Source: Limnomonas spitsbergensis (taxonomy: Eukaryota; Chlorophyta; Chlorophyceae; Chlamydomonadales). From it: a stretch of 64,000 nucleotides of DNA. The notes beneath the pieces were generated by a model. That model searched no databases and had not been told where the DNA came from. It saw only the letters and a list, made by a program, of their open reading frames with translations. Location of the stretch: assembly GCA_037349105.1 (NCBI GenBank), contig JAYJMM010000059.1:434001-498000 (forward strand), in the 5' to 3' direction. The position numbers and the translations under genes are program-made. Shown piece after piece: positions 12,501 to 20,689 of the stretch (within the stretch, counting starts at the first letter, position 1; each line of letters begins with the position of its first letter).

Positions 12501-15500
12501 ATGGCGCATAGTGTCATGTATGGCGCATGGGGCATGGTGCATGGTGTCATGTATGGCGCATGGCGCATGGTGCATGTGTCATGTATGGCGCATGGCGCAT
12601 AGTGTCATGTATGGCGCATGGTGCATGGTGCATGGTGTCATGTATGGCGCATGGTGCATGGTGCATGGTGTCATGTATGGCGCATGGTGTCATGTATGGC
12701 GCATGGCGCATGGTGCATGGTGTCATGTATGGCGCATGGTGCATGGTGTCATGTATGGCGCATGGCGCATGGTGCATGGTGTCATGTATGGGGCATGGCG
12801 CATGGTGTCATGTATGGCGCATGGCGCATGGTGCATGGTGTCATGTATGGCGCATGGCGCATGGTGTCATGTATGGCGCATGGCGCATGGTGCAAAGTGT
12901 CATGTATGGCACATGGCGCATGGCGCATGGTGCATGGTGTCATGTATGGCGCATGGCGCATGGTGCATGGTGTCATGTATGGCGCATGGCGCATGGTGTT
13001 ATGTATGGCGCATGGCGAATGGTGCATGGTGCCATGTATGGCGCATGGCGCATGGTGTCATGTATGGCGCATGGTGCATGGTGCATGGTGTCATGTATGG
13101 CGCATGGTGCATGGTGCATGGTGTCATGTATGGAGCATGGTGTCATGTATGGCGCATGGCGCATGGTGTCATGTATGGCGCATGGTGCATGGTGTCATGT
13201 ATGGCGCATGGCGCATGGTGCATGGTGTCATGTATGGAGCATGGCGCATGGTGTCATGTATGGCGCATGGCGCATGGTGCATGGTGTCATGTATGGAGCA
13301 TGGCGCATGGTGTCATGTATGGCGCATGGCGCATGGTGCATGGTGTCATGTATGGCGCATGGCGCATGGTGCATGGTGTCATGTATGGCGCATGGCGCAT
13401 GGTGTCATGTATGGCGCATGGCGCATGGTGCATGGTGTCATGTTTGGTGCATGGCGCATGGTGTCATGTATGGCGCATGGTGCATGGTGCATGGTGTCAT
13501 GTATGGCGCATGGAGCATGGGGCTTGGTGTCATGTATGGCGCATGGCGCATGGTGCATGGGTTATGTATGGCGCATGGCGCATGGTGTCATGTATTGTGC
13601 ATGGCGCATGGTGCATGGTGTTGTGCCTGGCGCATGGTGTGTAATGCATGGCAAGTACCATGTGGTGGGTTGCGTATCGCAATACCTTGCGCAGATTTCA
13701 GCTTTGACATGCAAATGATGTCCCCAAAAAATCTTGGGACATCATTTGTGATCTCTGCAGGCTTCAGCTTCTTCTTCGGAGGAGGAGTTGGGCGCGGCTG
13801 ATGCGGTTGCGGTTGGGGACGGCGGTGGCGGTGGCAGTGGCGGTGTGGGCGACGGCGGTGGCAGCGTTTTGTCTGGAGACGGGCTGGGGACTTTTAACTG
13901 GCGGATCAACTTGGCCGTTAACGACCACCCGGCGTTGCTGGTGGGTATGAGGGAGGGAGGGGAAAGGGGGAAGAGAGGGCCATGGTTAAAAGAGTGACAC
14001 CGGCTAGGATTAAAGAGTGACATGCGCCAGGGTGAAAGAGTGACACTTGGTACAGTGGATGCCAATGTAGCTGCCAATGTAGCTGATACTACAGCTGTTG
14101 CAGTAGCTGACAACGTAGCTGACACTGTAGCTGACATAATAGCTGGCACGGTAGCTGACAATGTAGATGGCAATGTAGCTGGCACAGTAGCAGACACTGT
14201 AGCTGGGAATGTATCTGGCACAGTAGCAGACAATGTAGCTGGCAATCTAGCTGGCACTGTAGCTGTCATGGTAGCTGACAACGTAGCTGGTAATGTACCT
14301 GGCACAGTAGCAGACAATGTAGCGGATGATGTAGCTGGCAACATACCTGATAATGTAGCTGGCACAGTAGCTGAAAATGTAGCTGAAAATGTAGCTGATC
14401 AAGTAGCTGACATAGTAGCTGACAATGTAGCTCATTCTGTAGCTGATTACAATTTGTATCCACCTTACGTAGGACAATGGCGTTCAGACCACGGACGGAG
14501 ATCTGACAGTTCCTCTCATCAGCCTGGGGGCAATGTGTCACAAGGTAACTGAGAAGCTGGATATAATTGGGGGGGAAGCTGTGAGGAAGCTAGGTTGAAG
14601 ATGGGTTGAAGCTGGGGTGAAGTTGGGAGAAAGCTGGAATGAAGCTGGGGTGAAGCTGGGGTGAAGCTGGGGATCATATGAATGATGGTGATCTGATAGT
14701 CCCTCTCATCAGCATGGGGGCAATGTGTCACAAGGTTATTGAGAAGCTGGATAGAAGTGGGGTGAAGCTTGGGTGAACATGGGGTGAGGATGGGGTGAAG
14801 CTGGGGTGGAGCTGGGGTGAAGCTGGGGTGAAGCTGGGGTGAAGCTGGGATGAAGCTGGGCTGGACCTGGGGTGACGCTGAGGGAAGCTGGTGTGAAGCT
14901 GGGAGGAAGCTAGGGGGAAGCTGGGAGGAAACTGGGGTGACGCTGGGGATTATATCAATGATGGTATTCTTTTAGCCCCTCTCACAGACGCATGGCTTAT
15001 GAGGAAGCGTGGAGGAAGCTGAGAGGAAGCTGGAGTGAATGCTTGGGGGAAGCCGGTGGACACTAGGAGGAAGCTAAAGAGTAGCTGGGGGGGGGGGGGG
15101 GGGGGGGCACGATGAGGAAGCTAGTGGGGGCTAGGGTTATGCTGGGCGTTCTGAATCCTGATGGCGATCTGAGGGTCCCACTATCTGCCTTGGGGGCAAG
15201 TGCCCCTATGTGCCTGAGTAGCTGGAGGAAGCTGGGGGGAGCCGGCAGCAACACAAACCCTGAAACCTGGCACCTGAGGCCATATGCTCAAACTGTTTAA
15301 ATGAAACCCGTGTACATGTATTAAACCCGTTGGGTCATCTTCAGCGATTTCCCTAAGGTCAAGAGGGATTCATTAAAACAGCTATGCCCTCTTGGCCTTG
15401 AAGAATGGTGGATGGGAGGGGAGGCCGCAGCGGCGTAAACCTCTTCACTTAATACATCTCAAGCTTGGAACCTAAAGCACTAAAGCTGAACCCCAACCTA

Positions 15501-17469
15501 ACCCTCAGGGGGTTCAGAGGGTTCAGGGGTTCAGGAGTTGGGGGGGTCAAGGGGGTTCAGGGGGTCAGGGGGGTCAGGGGGTCAGGGGGGTCAGGGGGGT
15601 CAGGGGGGTCAGGGGGTCAGGGGGGTCAGGGGGTCAGGGGGTCAGGGGGTCAGGGGGGTCAGGGGGTCGGGGGGGTCGGGGGGGTCGGGGGGGTCGGGGG
15701 GGTCGGGGGGGTCGGGGGGTCGGGGGGTCGGGGGGTCGGGGGGGTCGGGGGGGTCGGGGGGGTCAGGGGGGTCGGGGGGGTCGGGGGGGTCGGGGGGGTC
15801 GGGGGGGTCGGGGGGGTCGGGGGGGTCGGGGGGGTCGGGGGGGTCGGGGGGGTCGGGGGGGTCGGGGGGGTCGGGGGGGTCGGGGGGGTCGGGGGGGTCG
15901 GGGGGGTCGGGGGGGTCGGGGGGGTCGGGGGGGTCGGGGGGGTCGGGGGGGTCGGGGGGGTCGGGGGGGTCAAGGGGGTCAAGGGGGGCAGGGGGGGCAG
16001 GGGGGGCAGGGGGGGCAGGGGGTTCGGGTCCAGGGGTTCAGGGGGGTCAGGGGGGTCAGGGGGTCAGGGGGGTCAGGGGGTTAAGGCGTCAGGGGGGTCA
16101 GGGGGGTCAGGGGGTTTGGGTTCAGGGGTTGGGGGATCCGGGGTCCACTGAATCCCTTGACCTGTCACCCTGAAGTCTGAAATGTACATACATTCCAAAC
16201 TATCACCGAACCCTGAATCAGGTTGAGTGCAAAAACTGGATATGCAACCTAGATCTGCAACCCTTGATATGTGACCCTAGATCAGCAATATAAACATGCA
16301 ACCCTAGTTAACCTACATCTGCAACCCTTGATCTGCAACCCTAGATCTCCACCCTTAGATCTGCAACCCTAGATCTGCCAAGTAAGCTCAATTGTCACTC
16401 ACCCCTGCCTCATGTGGAGCAGGGTTGGCAGTCTCAGCGGCTCAACTCCTTTCACCCTGGACCCTGAACCCTAAACCCTTAGCCCTGAACCCTGAACCCT
16501 AACGAATGAACAAAGCCCTGATCTGTTGCTGAACCCTGCATGATGTGGATCAGGGTTGGCGGTCGCAAAGGCTCAACCCCGGGGGTGTTCGGATCGTCAC
16601 ACGAGAGAAGCCGCACACCCAGTCTTCACTCCCAAGGTGTGCGATGATTATGGAGATGCTAGCGATGTGCTCGGATGTGTAGCTGATCATGTAGCTGGTG
16701 ATGTAGCTGATTGTGTAGCTGGTGATGTAGCTGATTGTGTAGCTGGTGATGTAGCTGATTGTGTAGCTGGTGATGTAGCTGATTGTGTAGCTGGTGATGT
16801 AGCTGATGATGTAGCTGGTGATGTAGCTGATCATGTAGCTGGTGATGTAGCTGATTGTGTAGCTGGTGATGTAGCTGATTGTGTAGCTGGTGATGTAGCT
16901 GATTGTGTAGCTGGTGATGTAGCTGATTGTGTAGCTGGTGATGTAGCTGATTGTGTAGCTGGTGATGTAGCTGATTGTGTTGCATGTTCAGAACTTTGAG
17001 AGAAATTAAGTGGATGGTGCACATTTAAATAAACACTTTGAGGACCTTTCGGAAACTTTAGGATAGTTCGGGGGGGGGGCAACGCTGGCATGATCAAGGA
17101 CGGCCTGGCGAGTAGTAGCTGAAGATGTAGCTTAAGATGTTGCATGTTTACTTCGTTTGCAGGGGTGGGCCTGCCAGCGCGCACCATGTGCATATCATGG
17201 GCAAGGTTGGGATCAAGGATGCCTCAGCGGTGCACTGCCATAAGTAGTTGAAGATGTAGCTGAAAAGGTTGCAAGATGTAGCTGAAGATGTTTATCTTGT
17301 TTGCAGGGGTGGGCCGGCCAGTGCGCACCATGTTGATATCATGGGCAACGTCGGGATGATTATGGACGTCCTGGCGGTGGCATCGGGTTTCGGAGCAGAT
17401 CTGACGGATGACGTGGCTTCTGACATCGCACGCATCACGGCGGAGATCGACTTTGAGAGCGATGACTGA
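3384..17469 (+). CDS. Gene A: split gene, 3' part, unrecognised protein
   Basis: I joined eight exons: 3384-3527, 5741-5817, 9421-9689, 11341-11897, 12028-12126, 13761-13940, 16554-16636 and 17307-17469. Each has AG before and GT after, apart from the terminal stop. Intron phases are 0, 2, 1, 0, 0, 0 and 2 and match at every junction, giving 523 residues ending FESDD and TGA. The product begins with an Ala/Gly-rich helix (ERAAVEAAMEAASASG), then a 'VELYDVEETIRAAL' helix, and a Ser/Gly/Ala-rich middle probably disordered. It ends in an acidic helical tail. There is no signal peptide or membrane segment in these exons and I recognise no family. Upstream exons lie at 1052 or outside the window. 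Introns are full of copies of the exon edges. Confidence 0.72.
3600..4400 (+). repeat. Decaying donor-edge copies of gene A exon 2
   Basis: Six degenerate copies of the exon 3' part (SLMGWMGMTPGAGPV) and its donor lie near 3619-3690, 3758-3823, 3913-3982, 4029-4087, 4172-4233 and 4312-4383. They are separated by poly-G tracts. Some keep GGAGAG|GTG donors (3690, 4087). Frames drift between copies, so they cannot all be exons of one message. Confidence 0.85.
4531..4748 (+). repeat. Acceptor-edge copies of gene A exon 3, split by a dispersed repeat
   Basis: TTCAG followed by GTGGAGCTATATGACGTGGA (4531-4588) and GTGGCGCGGTAGGACGTGGA (4691-4748) are about 58-bp related copies of the exon 3 start (VELYDVE). 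The first diverges after about eight codons and the second has an in-frame TAG. The hairpin repeat at 4589 sits exactly between them. Confidence 0.75.
4589..4676 (+). repeat. Dispersed ~90-bp hairpin repeat (family H), copy 1
   Basis: It runs from an AAAGAAAGAAG tract, through CTACGCCTTATGAGGGCGT (a short stem with loop), to GCGCAGCCTTGGGCTGTAGCC and ACATCCGCGCCGTACAT. Related copies are at 6435-6540 (- strand), 26367-26462 and 55648-55718. It may be a short non-coding retroposon; no function is known to me. Confidence 0.7.
4760..4867. repeat. 14-bp tandem repeat (GGGCTTTCCCGGCA)
   Basis: Eight almost perfect copies of GGGCTTTCCCGGCA in a gene A intron. They create a short false open frame. 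Confidence 0.95.
4950..5235 (+). repeat. Further decayed acceptor-edge copies in the gene A intron
   Basis: TTTCAGCTACATT repeats lie at 4957-5005. TTTCAG/GTGGAGCTGTGCACTGTTGA (5041) and TCTCAG/GTAGAGCTGTACGTCAGAGG (5153) are degenerate versions of the exon 3 start VELYDVE. Each keeps the acceptor but loses the frame within a few codons. Confidence 0.7.
5250..5645. repeat. 18-bp tandem repeat (AAAGTAACCCAATGGCAG)
   Basis: About 22 copies of AAAGTAACCCAATGGCAG, nearly identical (one unit has AATGTAACCC). The unit is six codons long and stop-free in several frames, which gives false proteins of KVTQWQ or MAESNP repeats. It lies in the intron just upstream of gene A exon 3. Confidence 0.97.
5741..5817 (+). 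CDS. Gene A exon 3
   Basis: 77 bp, acceptor TTTCGTTCAG, phase 0 in. It reads VELYDVEETIRAALEEAGDL then AVQHY and ends ...TACAA|GTGGGT, phase 2. It is the longest and only intact copy among the five VELYDVE-like segments. Confidence 0.75.
5860..5950 (+). repeat. Donor-edge copies of gene A exon 3
   Basis: Degenerate copies of 'GACCTGGCGGTACAGCACTAC' lie at about 5876-5900 (GATCTGGCGGGACAGAAGTAC) and 5910-5935. Further ones are at about 6562-6597 (GACCTGGCGGTACGCAAGTA), 6613-6635 and 6643-6662. They are the exon 3' edge plus donor repeated into the intron. Confidence 0.7.
6076..6444 (-). other. Intronic minus-strand open frame, unrecognised
   Basis: A 122-codon frame on the - strand, non-repetitive and of ordinary composition (for example ARIYPRVIAIVDQSLDGTSV). 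It lies within a + strand intron and next to hairpin repeat copy 2. It could be a fragment of a mobile-element protein or chance. I recognise no domain. Confidence 0.2.
6435..6540 (-). repeat. Dispersed hairpin repeat (family H), copy 2
   Basis: Reverse-complement copy. It contains GGATGTGGCTACGGCC, ACGCCCTCAAAGGGCGT (a perfect 7-bp stem, ACGCCCT/AGGGCGT, with a 3-nt loop) and a CTTTCTTTCTTTC tract. Confidence 0.7.
6780..9280. repeat. 20-bp satellite (AACCTCAACCCCAAATGTTG)
   Basis: About 115 copies of AACCTCAACCCCAAATGTTG from about 6955, with scattered variants (AATATTG, AATTGTTG, AACGTCAACC, CCCAGATATTTAACCCTAAA). It begins in degenerate CCCTGAACC telomere-like sequence. Variants recur with a spacing of about 1085 bp, so part of the array was duplicated as a block. 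No gene is present. Confidence 0.96.
9281..9420 (+). repeat. Acceptor-edge copy upstream of gene A exon 4
   Basis: CCCCGGTGCAG followed by GATGTGGGGCACCAGGAAG (near 9301) mimics the true junction TTTGGTGCAG followed by GCTGTGGGGCCCGCTGAACC at 9421. The copy diverges after about 15 bp. Confidence 0.65.
9421..9689 (+). CDS. Gene A exon 4
   Basis: 269 bp, phase 2 in and phase 1 out. It begins LWGPLNLGVKMTRKEAGREG, then has a Ser/Gly/Ala/Arg-rich low-complexity stretch, and ends PIAPSLSIYCLY. The donor TTGTACG|GTATGT is repeated twice more at 18-bp steps (9708 and 9726). Because 18 is a multiple of 3, use of the later donors would add YCLYGM-type hexapeptides in frame. Confidence 0.72.
9743..9958. 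mobile_element. hAT-like MITE with 8-bp target duplication (copy M1)
   Basis: A 216-bp element flanked by perfect 8-bp direct repeats GCTCCTTG (9735-9742 and 9959-9966). Its ends are imperfect inverted repeats: TAGGGTTATCCAGTACG on the left and, on the other strand, CGGGGTAACCCTGTACAG. The interior is made of GTACCGT-type words. An 8-bp target duplication and CAGGG-like ends are typical of hAT elements. There is no coding capacity. It sits 53 bp after the first donor of gene A exon 4. Confidence 0.8.
10080..10141. repeat. Interstitial CCCTAAA telomere-like repeat
   Basis: A short run of CCCTAAA and CCCTAAAA units, the C-strand of the TTTAGGG plant/algal telomere repeat. It lies inside a gene A intron, not at a chromosome end. 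Confidence 0.8.
10308..10968. repeat. 14-bp tandem repeat (CCCCTCATTAGTTT)
   Basis: About 46 copies of CCCCTCATTAGTTT with CCTTAGTCT variants. Intronic and non-coding. Confidence 0.96.
11028..11092. repeat. Hexanucleotide repeat (ACAGTT/ACAATT)
   Basis: About ten alternating ACAGTT and ACAATT hexamers in a gene A intron. Confidence 0.9.
11341..11897 (+). CDS. Gene A exon 5
   Basis: 557 bp, acceptor CCCCTTGCAG, phase 1 in, donor CCACAG|GTATGA, phase 0 out. It begins GVGIPTERSYHYIRNILATP, then a long Gly/Ser/Asn-rich linker, then an Ala/Glu-rich helix ([20 protein letters not shown]) and ends EDAPQ. An acceptor-side partial copy (CGTTCATACCACTACATCCG) lies at about 11288. A donor-side copy (GGACGCTCCACAG|GTATGA) ends at 11978. 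Confidence 0.78.
12028..12126 (+). CDS. Gene A exon 6
   Basis: 99 bp, phase 0 in and out, acceptor CGCTTTCAG, donor AGCAAT|GTGAAG. It encodes a basic stretch beginning LAARRNYEGWKHCKGR. A different frame of the same DNA also reads as a plausible helix (AKEELERRIGKEIKGRLGKA), but only the chosen frame is in phase with both neighbours. Confidence 0.6.
12140..13640. repeat. Degenerate GCATGG minisatellite
   Basis: 1.5 kb of GCATGGTGTCATGTATGGC-type units built from 7-bp GCATGGC/GCATGGT words plus TGTCATGTAT. It keeps long false frames open on both strands (AHGAWCMVSC peptides). Intronic. Confidence 0.96.
13761..13940 (+). CDS. Gene A exon 7
   Basis: 180 bp, exactly 60 codons, phase 0 in and out, acceptor ATCTCTGCAG, donor TTGCTG|GTGGGT. 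It begins ASASSSEEELGAADA, has a Gly/Asp linker and ends in a more ordinary segment, TFNWRINLAVNDHPALL, which may be folded. Confidence 0.78.
14040..14460. repeat. GTAGCTGAC-type tandem repeat
   Basis: Degenerate 12-bp units (GTAGCTGACAAT, GTAGCTGGCACA, GTAGCAGACAAT) in the intron after gene A exon 7. The VADNVAGTVAD-type frame is an artefact. Confidence 0.9.
14545..15300. repeat. GAAGCTGGGGT-type tandem repeats
   Basis: Degenerate 11-bp GAAGCTGGGGT units. A longer module (TGATCTGATAGTCCCTCTCA and TCAGCATGGGGGCA) recurs at about 14500, 14690, 14965 and 15165. There is a poly-G tract at about 15087. Intronic. Confidence 0.85.
15505..16130. repeat. 9-bp G-rich repeat (GGGGGGTCG)
   Basis: Some 60 units of GGGGGGTCG or GGGGGGTCA. 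The G-runs have strong G-quadruplex potential on the + strand. The unit is three codons, so it gives false GGV, GGS and TPP proteins. Confidence 0.96.
16405..16553 (+). repeat. Acceptor-edge copy upstream of gene A exon 8
   Basis: CATGTGGAGCAG followed by GGTTGGCAGTCTCAGCGGC (16411-16445) is a decayed copy of CATGATGTGGATCAG followed by GGTTGGCGGTCGCAAAGGC at 16554. Telomere-like CCCTGAACCCTAAACCC lies between the copies. Confidence 0.75.
16554..16636 (+). CDS. Gene A exon 8
   Basis: 83 bp, phase 0 in and phase 2 out, donor CCCAAG|GTGTGC. It reads GWRSQRLNPGGVRIVTREKP then HTQSSLP. I found it by asking for a segment that bridges phase 0 (exon 7) to phase 2 (exon 9). A decayed copy of its acceptor edge just upstream supports it. 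Confidence 0.68.
16672..16985. repeat. 24-bp tandem repeat (GTAGCTGATTGTGTAGCTGG)
   Basis: Thirteen or so copies of a 24-bp unit made of two GTAGCTG halves (GTAGCTGATTGT and GTAGCTGGTGAT). The VADCVAGD frame is an artefact. Intronic. Confidence 0.96.
17150..17260 (+). repeat. Acceptor-edge copy of gene A exon 9
   Basis: TTCGTTTGCAG (ends 17161) followed by GGGTGGGCCTGCCAGCGCGC and then a related ATCATGGGCAA segment resembles the true junction at 17306/17307. It lacks the rest of the exon. Confidence 0.8.
17307..17469 (+). CDS. Gene A terminal exon 9
   Basis: 163 bp, acceptor CTTGTTTGCAG, phase 2 in. It encodes GGPASAHHVDIMGNVGMIMD, VLAVASGFGADLTDDVASDI, then an acidic end FESDD and TGA. The segment looks amphipathic helical and acidic. 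No TGTAA-type polyadenylation signal was obvious just downstream. Confidence 0.75.
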
Positions 17470-17905
17470 CAGACACACTTGTGTGAAAACAAAGAGTGAC
17501 ACGCTTGTCTGAATGCAAAGAGTGACACCTGTGTGAAAATCGAATGATCTGTGGGTGGGTGAAGTTTTTGGGTTAACATGTTCTTTTCTATTTTGGAGCT
17601 GATGAGGGTGCAACATCGGACACGGTGTGCTCCATGGCATGGAGAGCAAAGATTCACACAAATTGATGTGTGTGAATGTTGGAAAGGTGGTTGTGTGTTG
17701 CTTGGTAGTGAAGGTCTTCACACTAGTGAGAAAATAGGGGAAGCGAGGATTGGTACTTATATGTGATATACAAATGTCCCTGATGGTGTGACCACCGGAG
17801 AACATGTCTACGAAGGAAAGGGTGACATTGAGGTGTGAACACAGCATGTACGTCTTTGCCAATGTTCACACTTGTGTGTCTGATAATGGGAGAGGGCTGT
17901 TTCCG
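17470..17905. other. Gene A 3' flank
   Basis: No gene is seen. Imperfect 'AAAGAGTGACAC..TTGTGTGAA' repeats lie at about 17465-17545, and similar AAAGAGTGACA words occur in the intron at 13985-14045. Confidence 0.5.
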
Positions 17906-18151
17906 AATGTGAAGATCGGTACCAACCCAATGTAGCAGTGTTCGGTTAACCCAGAGGTTGAGGGATCGAACACGCCACACGATCTTCTCCCTCCCCCCCC
18001 GCCTAGAGCGCCGGGTTCCATGCTCATGCCCCTCACACAGGAGGATGGCATGGCTGCACCATGGCCCAGGCTTTGCATGGTAGCTGGAATTGAGCCTAGT
18101 CATTCCCTACCAGCCCCACGTGGCCGAGCGTTCAGCAGGGCCAAGCGAGTA
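17906..18151 (+). repeat. tRNA-like SINE (family S1), copy a, 5' part
   Basis: The head has a box-A-like TAGCAGTGTTCGG and a box-B-like GAGGGATCGAACACG spaced as in tRNA promoters. The body follows: GGCTGCACCATGGCC, GCATGGTAGCTGGAATTGAG, CTACCAGCCCCACGTGGCCG. At 18150 it is interrupted by a MITE and resumes at 18732. Compare copy b on the - strand at 20690-21018. Confidence 0.65.
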
Positions 18152-18729
18152 CCGTAGAACCTCTTAGACTCCGCGCACCCCCCCAAAAAAGATTTGTTTT
18201 CCGTCGCGCACCCCAAAAAGAATATAAAAACGGCTGCGCATCGACGAAATTTTAATTTAATTTAACGTTGCGCAGCAGGTCACTTAATTTAACTTTGCGC
18301 GTCACTGGAAATAATTTAAATTTCCTTCCTCGCAGCACTTTCAGCCAGTACAGTATAACCTAGTTAAAATCTCGTTTGATGCTGGCAAGAATAGTACACG
18401 GTCAGCAATACTCAGCATAGTCGTCCTCCTCCTCCGCCGCCGCCGTTTCCTAGCCTCAGGAAACGTGTGGCTGTTGAAGCCCCGAAACGTCAGCAGTCGT
18501 CAGCACCCGTCTCTGCCTCCAGGATCGAGCTTGCTTCGCAACGGGGATTGGCGTAAGTATCACTCGACGGATGTCGCTGTTTTTAATTCGTAGCACGCAC
18601 CCCCAAAATAGTTGTTTGGGCACCTGACGCTCCGGGCAGCAGCGATTTTTGAATTAATATTAGCGCGCAGCCATGTCTGCGCACCCCAATAATTATTTAA
18701 TTACGATCGGAGTCAAAGCGGTTCTACGG
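18152..18729. mobile_element. TA-flanked MITE (578 bp) inserted in a SINE
   Basis: It starts CCGTAGAACC...TTAGACTCCG and ends in the inverted form, with the other strand reading CCGTAGAACCGCTTTGACTC. It is flanked on both sides by TA (18150-18151 and 18730-18731). The SINE reads through as AAGCGAG-TA-TGCACTGTTC when the element is removed, matching the uninterrupted SINE copy near 20780. A TA target with inverted ends is typical of Tc1/mariner-like elements. The interior holds GCGCACCCC+AAAA motifs and no coding region. Confidence 0.82.
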
Positions 18730-18731
18730 TA

Positions 18732-18870
18732 TGCACTGTTCTAAACCCACAGGTCAATGACATAACACCTCTGGGCCCTGCTCAAAAAAGGCTCGGCCGC
18801 GTCGGCGCCCGACTGTCCCGTTGGAAGAAAATAAAGTTAAGGGAAGATAAAAGAAGGAAAATAACAAACA
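18732..18870 (+). repeat. SINE S1 copy a, 3' part and shared tail
   Basis: It continues TGCACTGTTCTAAACC and then reads GTCAATGACATAACACCTCT and GGGCCCTGCTCAAAAAAGGC. It ends in a purine-rich AAGAAAATAAAG tract. The second half is shared with family S2. Confidence 0.65.
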
Positions 18871-20318
18871 TGCGAGAGAAATTCCCCCACCTCACCCCCA
18901 AAGGGAAAAGGCAGCCCGAAGTACCCTTGCCCCTGTCTTAAAGCCTATTGCCCTATTCCCCAAGACGGTAAAGAAGATGACACAAAGCTAGGCCTCGACA
19001 AAGCGTACGACGGGGCCCACAGGTGTAACGTCATTGATATCCAATTCTCACAGAGTCGTGGGCACTTTTCCCATACCTCATATGTTTAGAACGGTGCACC
19101 GTTTTTGGAGGAAGCTGGACTGCATCCTCGAGATGCCAGGCTACCTTCGTCCGTTGCCAGCTGCGTTGGGGGTTCATGAGGGAACTGCAAATCCAGCCCG
19201 TACAGCAAAGTGTGTGACAACATGTACATCGCCTCTACAACGCAGCGGTTGCACCGGCAGCGCAGCAACTCAGCAAGACAGCGCTATCATGGCGGCAGCC
19301 ATGGCGGCCGACATGCAGCAGCTCACTGCAGAGTTTTGTGGCGTTTTTACAGTCCGACAGAGCATCACATTTGATTAATGGGACATATGCCCGTAAACCG
19401 GTACAGGCACTTGATACACGAGGATCGTAATCGAAACCAGTGACCCCCTTGGGCAAGCCACTAGCGCACAACCACAAGCAGTGGCGTGGGAATGAACCCC
19501 ATGCGCAGGCAGGGCACCGGAGGGCGCAATCGATGCAGTGGATTATTGACTAGTGCCTTGCTGGAGCTGGGAATCCTGGGATCAATATTTATATTATTTA
19601 TTTATTGTGCAAACTTAATCGAGAGGGGGGGGGGCACAAAGTCGTTACCCCACCAAGGCACATACTCGAAACATATTTTATCTACCCCTGGCAGACAACC
19701 AACCCAATCCCACGCCTCCGGAACCCAATCAAACCTTAATTTCTCAGTCAAGCATTAGATTTATCTTCAGGGTATATGAGGGTCTAGTCCCAACATCACA
19801 TCAGTGTGCTTCTCATAATATCATTGAACCTGGCGGGTTATCAAATGTCAAACACTTTATAAAAACGTAAAATAATGGTTGGGGACTTGGGGTCGAGATT
19901 GTGTACAATCCTACCCGCCTGCCTACCTACCCTCGCTGGAGATCAAAACTATGGTCCAGAAACGGGAGAGTTGAGGCACTAGCATATAACACACGATCAT
20001 ATAACACACACGCACTAGCATATAACCTCAGCTTGGACAGGTACACCTTAGGTGATTTTCCCTTGCGAAAAAGGCTGTGTGTGGTTGCGTCAACTTTGTA
20101 GCAACAACTCCTCAGCGCTGATGGCATATCTCGCCACATCTGCCCATGTTAAGTAACGATCAGGGTGGGTTGATTCCATGTGGTCTAGGAAGTGGTCGCT
20201 CCAGACATGAGGACCGATGGTACCCTCAACGCTCTTGCAAAGGGCGCAAGCCACAGGCATGTTGGTGCATGGATTGTTGACAAAAGCCTTATCGGTAGCC
20301 ACGTATATATGACACCTT
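18871..20318. other. Intergenic stretch
   Basis: No convincing gene. A segment at 19320-19385 (TTTTTACAGTCCGACAGAG and CACATTTGATTAATGGGAC) recurs at 55776-55832, so it is a dispersed repeat. A fragment of the S2 head (ACAGGTGTAACGTCATTGA) lies at 19019-19037. Short open frames here have no recognisable content. Confidence 0.5.
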
Positions 20319-20427
20319 GTAGCTCCCCTCTTCCCTTAACTTTCTTTTCTTTGCTTCCAGCGGGACAGCTGGGCGCCCACGCGGCAGAGCCTTTTTGAGC
20401 AGGGCCCAGAGGTGTAATGTCATTCGC
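20319..20427 (-). repeat. SINE-like family S2, copy
   Basis: On the - strand it reads (head to tail) GAATGACATTACACCTCTGG, GCCCTGCTCAAAAAGGCTC, then CGTGGGCGCCCAGCTGTCCC and a purine-rich tail. Related copies are on the - strand at 52430-52530 and 56093-56246, and at the 3' end of S1 copies. Confidence 0.65.
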
Positions 20428-20491
20428 ACAGCAGCTGGCCGACAGAAGGTGCACACCCCGGATACCAAGAAAGCGCATGCAGCAGCACAGC

Positions 20492-20596
20492 CAGGGTTAC
20501 CCAGTACGACCGTTTGGGCCCGTTTACTGTATCATACCATTGATATCCGTATCCGTACCGTTTGACCGTACCTTATTTCCGTACCGGGTTACCCTG
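20492..20596. mobile_element. hAT-like MITE (copy M2)
   Basis: 105 bp with ends CAGGGTTACCCAGTACG and, on the other strand, CAGGGTAACCCGGTACGG. The flanking 8-mers AGCACAGC and AAAACAGC match at six positions. The left 25 bp closely resemble M1 at 9743. No coding capacity. Confidence 0.7.
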
Positions 20597-20689
20597 AAAA
20601 CAGCATCGGGGCAAGGGTACTTCAAGCTGCCTTTCTTCTTTTGGGGGGGGTATTTCTTTCTCCTTTGTGTTCTTCTCCTCCTTTCCCTC

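Noticed and set aside
12146..13801. Large AHGAWCMVSC-type proteins
   Set aside because: Read-through of the GCATGG minisatellite between gene A exons 6 and 7.
15465..16173. Gly-Val-Gly or Thr-Pro-Pro repeat protein
   Set aside because: A 9-bp G-rich repeat; the unit is exactly three codons, so open frames are expected without selection.
17906..18000. A functional tRNA gene
   Set aside because: Box-like motifs are present but I cannot fold a full cloverleaf, and the segment continues into a repeated SINE body.
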